Positions 6,242 to 9,536 of a stretch of DNA of 9,536 bases are shown piece by piece. The notes beneath the pieces are model-generated. The model worked only from the letters and a program-made list of their open reading frames with translations, made no database searches and was not told where the DNA came from. The translations under genes and the position numbers were made by a program. This DNA is from Chloroflexota bacterium (GTDB taxonomy: Bacteria > Chloroflexota > Limnocylindria > Limnocylindrales > CSP1-4), in NCBI GenBank assembly GCA_021812735.1, contig JAKAMV010000318.1, forward strand, positions 1 through 9,536, read 5' to 3'. Positions within the stretch are counted from its first letter, which is position 1. Every line of letters begins with the position of its first letter.

Positions 6242-6252
6242 CGCGAAAGCGC
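6241..6252 (+). repeat. GNRA-loop hairpin 12-mer, copy 2
   Basis: This is the identical 12-mer to that at 573-584. It starts on the last base of the neck-protein stop codon and ends 7 nt before the AGGAGG of the DUF2635-like gene. It could stabilise the message end or influence initiation of the next gene. Chance is possible in GC-rich DNA. Confidence 0.4.
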
Positions 6253-6270
6253 ACGACACAGGAGGACACC

Positions 6271-6570
6271 ATGAAGGTCCGCGTTCTGGCGGCCCGGCCC
6301 GGGCTGCGCGTTCCGATCACCGATGCGCAGGGGCATCCGCTGCGCGGCGCCCAGGGCGCGATCAGCGTCACGGAGACGGGTCTGCTCTACGAGCACGACG
6401 GGCACGAGGTGCCCGGCCCCGTGCTCGTGGACGACTCGCTCAACCTGCGCGAGCAGATCCGCGTCGGGGACATGCGGATCGTCGAGGACGTGCCCGCCCC
6501 CGCGCCCGCGCCCGAGCACGTCCCCACGTACCCCACCAAGGCCCGCAGCACGAGGGAAGCGAAGGAGTAG
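6271..6570 (+). CDS. Small DUF2635-like protein (Mu gp38 position)
   Basis: This 99-residue protein has a strong AGGAGG (6260-6265) 5 nt before ATG 6271. It contains ARPGLRVPITDAQGHPL near the start, DGHEVPGPVLV in the middle and EQIRVGDMRIVED later. This resembles the DUF2635 pattern of a PGL/V-rP segment and an R-x-GD-v segment, found just before the tail sheath gene in Mu-like phages. The molecular role of that family is not well established. A Pro/Ala linker and a charged tail follow (about 74-99). The stop at 6568-6570 overlaps the Shine-Dalgarno region of the sheath gene, so the two are tightly linked. Confidence 0.6.
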   Translation: MKVRVLAARPGLRVPITDAQGHPLRGAQGAISVTETGLLYEHDGHEVPGPVLVDDSLNLREQIRVGDMRIVEDVPAPAPAPEHVPTYPTKARSTREAKE

Positions 6571-6573
6571 AGC

Positions 6574-8121
6574 ATGACCGTCCCGAGCATCATCTCCGGG
6601 CGCACCCCGCGCATCGCCGTTCGCCTCGCCTTCGGGCAGGGCCTCCGGTCCCCGGCCAACGGTCGCGCCCTGGCGGTCGTCGCCGGGAAGTCGGCCTCCG
6701 GCACCGGCACCGCGAACATCGTCACCGCCATCGCCTCGACCGACGAGGCGTCCGCGCACTTCGGCCCCGGGACCGCCGGGCACCTCATGTGCGACGGGAT
6801 CTTCGCCGTCGACGCGCGGGCGAAGGTGTGGGCCGTCATCGCCGGGGACAGCACGGCGACCGCGGCCACCCGCACGATCGTCATCAGCGTCCCGCCGGTT
6901 TCGGCCGGGACGCTGCACTTCCGCGTCGAGGACACGATCATCCCGCTGGACTGCACGGCGGCCGAGCCGCTCGACACCATCGGCGCGGCCCTCGTCACGG
7001 CGTCCGCGGCGTATCCGAAGCTGCCGGTCGTCATCACCTACGACGCCCCGACCGACACGATCACCCTCACGTCGAAGGACAAGGGCACGCAGACGGTCGG
7101 CACCAAGTGGCGCGCCTACGACCTCCCGGGCGGCCTCACGTTCACGCCGTCGAGCGGCACGCTGAACACCGCCGGCGGCGCGAACGAGCTCGACTGGTCG
7201 GCGGCCTACGCGGCGCTCAGCGCGTGCGGCGAGCAGATCGACATCGTCCTGCCCGCGACGAACATCACGGCCGCGTTCACGGTCGCGACCACGGGCCTGC
7301 GCGACCGCGTCGTTGCCGCGGCGCAGCCCGGCGTCGAGAAATGGTGGTCGGTCGTCATCGGGCAGACCGACTCCGCCGCCACCGCGACGACCCAGGCCGA
7401 CAGCTTCGACCTCGGCACGGTGAACCCCGCGACCGAGCCCGGCTACTGGTTCGCGATCCAGTGGGCCAAGGGCAACTACGGCCACCCGTGGGTCATCGCG
7501 GCCCGCGTCGCCTCCGCCCGCTGCTGCGACACCCGCACCAACCCGAACAAGCGGTGGTGCGAGATCCTCGGCGGCCGGACGATCCCCGGCCTCACGATCC
7601 CCGTCGCCGACTCCGACTACCCGACCGACGCCGAGATCGAGACCTGCCTCTCCAACGGCGTCAGCCCCATGGCATACGACAAGGTGGCCGAGTCCGGCCG
7701 CGTCGTGTGGCCGGTGACCTGCAAGCACGTCACGGGCGGTGCCTCCGATTTCCGGGCGTCGGAGACGAACATCCCCGACACCACGGTCTACGCGGCGCGC
7801 TACATCAAGACGCAGTTCGCCGATCAGGACTGGGAGTACTACTCCGACGACAACGCCGACGGGACGATCCCCGACACCCTGGCCGAACTGACGGTCACGC
7901 CGTCCATGGCGTGCTCGTTCTACGAGGGCGTCTACAAGGGCCCGGTCCTCTCCAAGTACCTCGACCAGACCTACCTCGACGTATCGGGCGTCCAGCACGA
8001 CATCAGCGACCTCATCGACGCGAGCGGCTCCGCCGGAGTGCTCGACGTGCTCGGCCCCATCCTGGTCAAGCGGTGGCTGCGCGCCATCGGTCTCGACCTC
8101 CGCGAATACGGCACCGGCTAA
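6574..8121 (+). CDS. Contractile tail sheath protein, Mu gpL-like
   Basis: This 515-residue protein starts at ATG 6574, 6 nt after AAGGAG. Sheath subunits wrap the tube and contract to drive it into the host envelope. The N-terminus (MTVPSIISGRTPRIAV) and GRALAVVAGKSASGTGT fit the gpL type. A beta-rich domain at about 100-185 is followed by an alpha/beta core (ANELDWSAAYAALSACGEQIDIVLP, GYWFAIQWAKGNYGHPWVIAARVA). The diagnostic C-terminal stretch is present: GGRTIPGLTIPVADSDYPTDAE, then NGVSPMAYDK and GRVVWPVTC at about 333-383, followed by NIPDTTVYAARYIKTQF. These match the conserved sheath segment in which a constant-term loop leads to the domain that links subunits. Its presence makes this a contractile-tailed phage. 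Nine cysteines, including a CC pair at 317-318, are unusual. Confidence 0.85.
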   Translation: MTVPSIISGRTPRIAVRLAFGQGLRSPANGRALAVVAGKSASGTGTANIVTAIASTDEASAHFGPGTAGHLMCDGIFAVDARAKVWAVIAGDSTATAATRTIVISVPPVSAGTLHFRVEDTIIPLDCTAAEPLDTIGAALVTASAAYPKLPVVITYDAPTDTITLTSKDKGTQTVGTKWRAYDLPGGLTFTPSSGTLNTAGGANELDWSAAYAALSACGEQIDIVLPATNITAAFTVATTGLRDRVVAAAQPGVEKWWSVVIGQTDSAATATTQADSFDLGTVNPATEPGYWFAIQWAKGNYGHPWVIAARVASARCCDTRTNPNKRWCEILGGRTIPGLTIPVADSDYPTDAEIETCLSNGVSPMAYDKVAESGRVVWPVTCKHVTGGASDFRASETNIPDTTVYAARYIKTQFADQDWEYYSDDNADGTIPDTLAELTVTPSMACSFYEGVYKGPVLSKYLDQTYLDVSGVQHDISDLIDASGSAGVLDVLGPILVKRWLRAIGLDLREYGTG

Positions 8122-8147
8122 CCGCCTGAACGGCGAGGAGTGAAGTC

Positions 8148-8510
8148 ATGGAAGTCAAGCACGCAACGCTGTTCTACCGCGGTTCCAAGCGCGCCCTCAT
8201 GGAGGACATCAACTTCAACGAGACGAGCACCGCGAAGATCCGCCAGTTCATCGGCGCCGACGCCATCGAGCGGAGCAAGGTCAGCCCGAAGGCGGCGATC
8301 AGCTTCACCTGCGGCATCGAGGACACCGGCGCGCCGCAGTACCGCCTCGACCTGCGCCGCGGCGAGGAGATCAGCCTCACCTGGGCCGGAGCCGACAACG
8401 TGCGCCACGAGCTGTGGGGCATCGTCCAGTCGGCCGAGGAAGGCGATCCGAAGGAGGGAGAGCACCGGCTCAGCGTCTCCATTGACGCCGTGATCAAGTC
8501 GCCGCGCTAG
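8148..8510 (+). CDS. Tail tube protein, Mu gpM-like
   Basis: This 120-residue protein starts at ATG 8148, 7 nt after GAGGAG (8135-8140). Tube subunits stack as rings inside the sheath. The predicted alternation of strands with one short helix fits the small tube fold: an N-terminal strand, a central strand KAAISFTCGIED, then RRGEEISLTWAGADN and ELWGIVQSAEE, and a closing strand RLSVSIDAVIK. Its length is close to that of Mu gpM, and it occupies the expected place between sheath and chaperone. Confidence 0.75.
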   Translation: MEVKHATLFYRGSKRALMEDINFNETSTAKIRQFIGADAIERSKVSPKAAISFTCGIEDTGAPQYRLDLRRGEEISLTWAGADNVRHELWGIVQSAEEGDPKEGEHRLSVSIDAVIKSPR

Positions 8511-8535
8511 ACGCGGCGGCAAGAGGGAGGGTGAA

Positions 8536-9210
8536 GTGAAGGACGAGAAACCTACCGATCTGGCGTCCCTGCTCGGGAAGAAGGGCAAGCCGATCCCGCT
8601 CGTGGTCGAGATCCCGACCTACCCGGGCCACCCGGTCGGCCTGCGCCCGCTCACGGAGAGGGAGACCGAGACCGCGCACGACCTCGCGCTCGCGCACTGC
8701 CGGGCGCGGGGTCTGTTCGGCGGCGGCGACGAGGAGTCCGCGGCGTCGTTGTCCCAGGTGCTCGGCACCAAGTCGGGCCGCACCGACGCCGACAAGCGGG
8801 CGCGCAACGTCGGCGCCATGGCGATGATCGCCACGTCGGAGCTCGGCTACGCCATCCAGGTCGAGGAGGTCGCCATCTCCCTCTGCGTGAGCGCGACCGA
8901 CCTGCGCCACGTCGTCGAGACGGGAGACCAGCTGCGTGACCAGCTCGAGCGGCCCGAGATCGAGTACCTCGCCGAACGCCTCGAGCAGTTCATGAAGGAC
9001 CGCTCGCCGTCGCGGACGCACCTCACGCGGCAGCAGGTCAAGGAGGTCGTTTCTGCCGCAAAAAAAGGGCAGAGGCCGACGGTGACGTGGAGCAACTGCG
9101 ATGCTTCCACGCTTCTGGACTTCGTGACTATTTCGATCGAGACCCTCGTGACGTGTGGTGGGGGGACGTCTACCTCTTCCACTTCCGATGGGCCCGCGCC
9201 CGCGCCCTGA
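8536..9210 (+). CDS. Tail assembly chaperone, unshifted form
   Basis: This 224-residue product is read without frameshifting from GTG 8536, 5 nt after GGGAGG (8525-8530). GTG 8531 is excluded because its frame stops at once. The body (about 1-177) begins MKDEKPTDLASLLGKKGK, has a strand segment PIPLVVEIPTYPG and then helices, as in phage tail chaperones (Mu gp41, lambda gpG position) that coat the tape measure during tube assembly. After the slippery site at codons 176-177, the remaining 47 residues (from GQRPTVTW to GPAPAP) look less protein-like and overlap a better -1 frame. The short form is therefore probably the major product with an incidental tail. Confidence 0.75.
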   Translation: MKDEKPTDLASLLGKKGKPIPLVVEIPTYPGHPVGLRPLTERETETAHDLALAHCRARGLFGGGDEESAASLSQVLGTKSGRTDADKRARNVGAMAMIATSELGYAIQVEEVAISLCVSATDLRHVVETGDQLRDQLERPEIEYLAERLEQFMKDRSPSRTHLTRQQVKEVVSAAKKGQRPTVTWSNCDASTLLDFVTISIETLVTCGGGTSTSSTSDGPAPAP

Positions 9211-9260
9211 TCGAACCCCCCATCAGCCACCGCTGCCCGCTCCTGGGCGGCCGGAAGTGA
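8536..9260 (+). CDS. Tail assembly chaperone, -1 frameshifted form
   Basis: The predicted 241-residue fusion is read as 8536-9066 joined to 9066-9260. Ribosomes slipping back one base on A-AAA-AAA (9060-9066) enter a frame open for 64 codons to TGA 9258-9260, just 6 bp before the tape measure start. The shifted segment contains DYFDRDPRDVWWGDV and YLFHFRWARA, a hydrophobic and aromatic block that reads like real protein. This is the equivalent of the G-T fusion of lambda and the E-E' pair of P2, conserved across long-tailed phages. The extension would recruit tube subunits to the chaperone-coated tape measure. The frame and site are seen in the sequence. The frequency of shifting is unknown. 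Confidence 0.75.
9060..9066 (+). other. Programmed -1 ribosomal frameshift site A-AAA-AAA
   Basis: The zero-frame codons are GCA AAA AAA GGG, so seven A residues form the X-XXY-YYZ heptamer in the correct register. TCTGCC (9052-9057) and GGCAGA (9068-9073) can pair across it, placing the A-run in the loop. A further hairpin of CGTGGA (9086-9091) with TCCACG (9106-9111) begins 19 nt downstream, farther than the usual 5-9 nt. RNA polymerase slippage on A7 is an alternative mechanism. Confidence 0.75.
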
Positions 9261-9266
9261 CCCACC

Positions 9267-9536
9267 ATGATCGGCAACGTCCTCCCCCTCAACGTGGACA
9301 TCAACGCCCGGGGCGCGACGCGCTTCGCCGCGGAGATGGGCCGGGCCGAACGCGCCACCGCAGGGGTGGGACGCGCGGCCGGCGGAATCCACACCGTGAT
9401 GGGGCGGCTGGGCGGGATCAGCCGTAGTGCCATGGGCGGAGTCGGTCGCGTCGTCGGCGCCGCCGGCGGCTGGATGGGGCGTCAGATGACCGGGCTGCCC
9501 GGCATGCTCGGCATGGGCCTCGGCGTCGCGGGGATC
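9267..9536 (+). CDS. Tape measure protein, N-terminal 90 codons (cut by window end)
   Basis: The frame starts at ATG 9267, about 9 nt after a weak GGAAG, and is open to the last base. It starts 6 bp after the frameshifted chaperone stops. The visible residues begin MIGNVLPLNVDINARGATRF, then a short amphipathic helix with AEMGRAERAT, and then Gly-, Ala-, Met- and Val-rich segments with few acidic residues (for example GMLGMGLGVAG). This is the usual N-terminus of a phage tape measure, which sets tail length and is normally hundreds of residues long. The assignment rests on position directly after the chaperone and on this composition. Confidence 0.8.
   Translation, partial: MIGNVLPLNVDINARGATRFAAEMGRAERATAGVGRAAGGIHTVMGRLGGISRSAMGGVGRVVGAAGGWMGRQMTGLPGMLGMGLGVAGI

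Noticed and set aside
6229..7998. A 589-codon minus-strand frame opposite the sheath gene
   Set aside because: It is a shadow of a gene with GC-rich third positions. The translation is repetitive Arg/Val/Asp/Gly.

Overview
This window is a strongly GC-rich piece of a contractile-tailed bacteriophage or prophage, and every supported gene lies on the + strand. From the capsid gene rightwards the order follows the Mu-like virion module: scaffold, major capsid protein, small head gene, HK97-gp10-like completion protein, gp36-like connector, gp37-like neck or terminator protein, gp38/DUF2635-like protein, gpL-like sheath, gpM-like tube, frameshifted tail assembly chaperone, and the start of the tape measure. 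Genes abut or overlap and most have GGAGG-type ribosome binding sites. The host cannot be named from the sequence. GC-rich third codon positions fit a high-GC bacterium.

Layout. Bases 1-558 hold the 3' part of a reading frame that enters from outside the window and encodes a Cys4 zinc ribbon. Bases 559-1630 contain no convincing protein gene. Inside this gap, at 1049-1393, is a transfer-messenger RNA (ssrA). It has a perfectly closing tRNA-like acceptor stem with a G3-U70 pair, an encoded CCA end, an H-type pseudoknot, and a tag reading frame of about 26 codons ending in LAAA. The 490 bases before it are packed with GC-rich stem-loops. The 237 bases after it hold two more hairpins. The scaffold gene then starts at 1631.

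Head genes (1631-4999) supply the coiled-coil scaffold, the capsid subunit and completion proteins. Neck and tail genes (4996-9536) supply the connector, terminator, sheath, tube and tape measure. The chaperone at 8536 carries an A-AAA-AAA slippery site at 9060-9066. The -1 frame after it stays open to 9260 and reads as a credible protein, so two chaperone forms are expected, as in many long-tailed phages.

The most notable observation is the tmRNA, with a hairpin-rich neighbour, lying between virion genes. It may be phage-encoded, or it may be a host ssrA gene at a prophage edge. The window alone cannot settle which.
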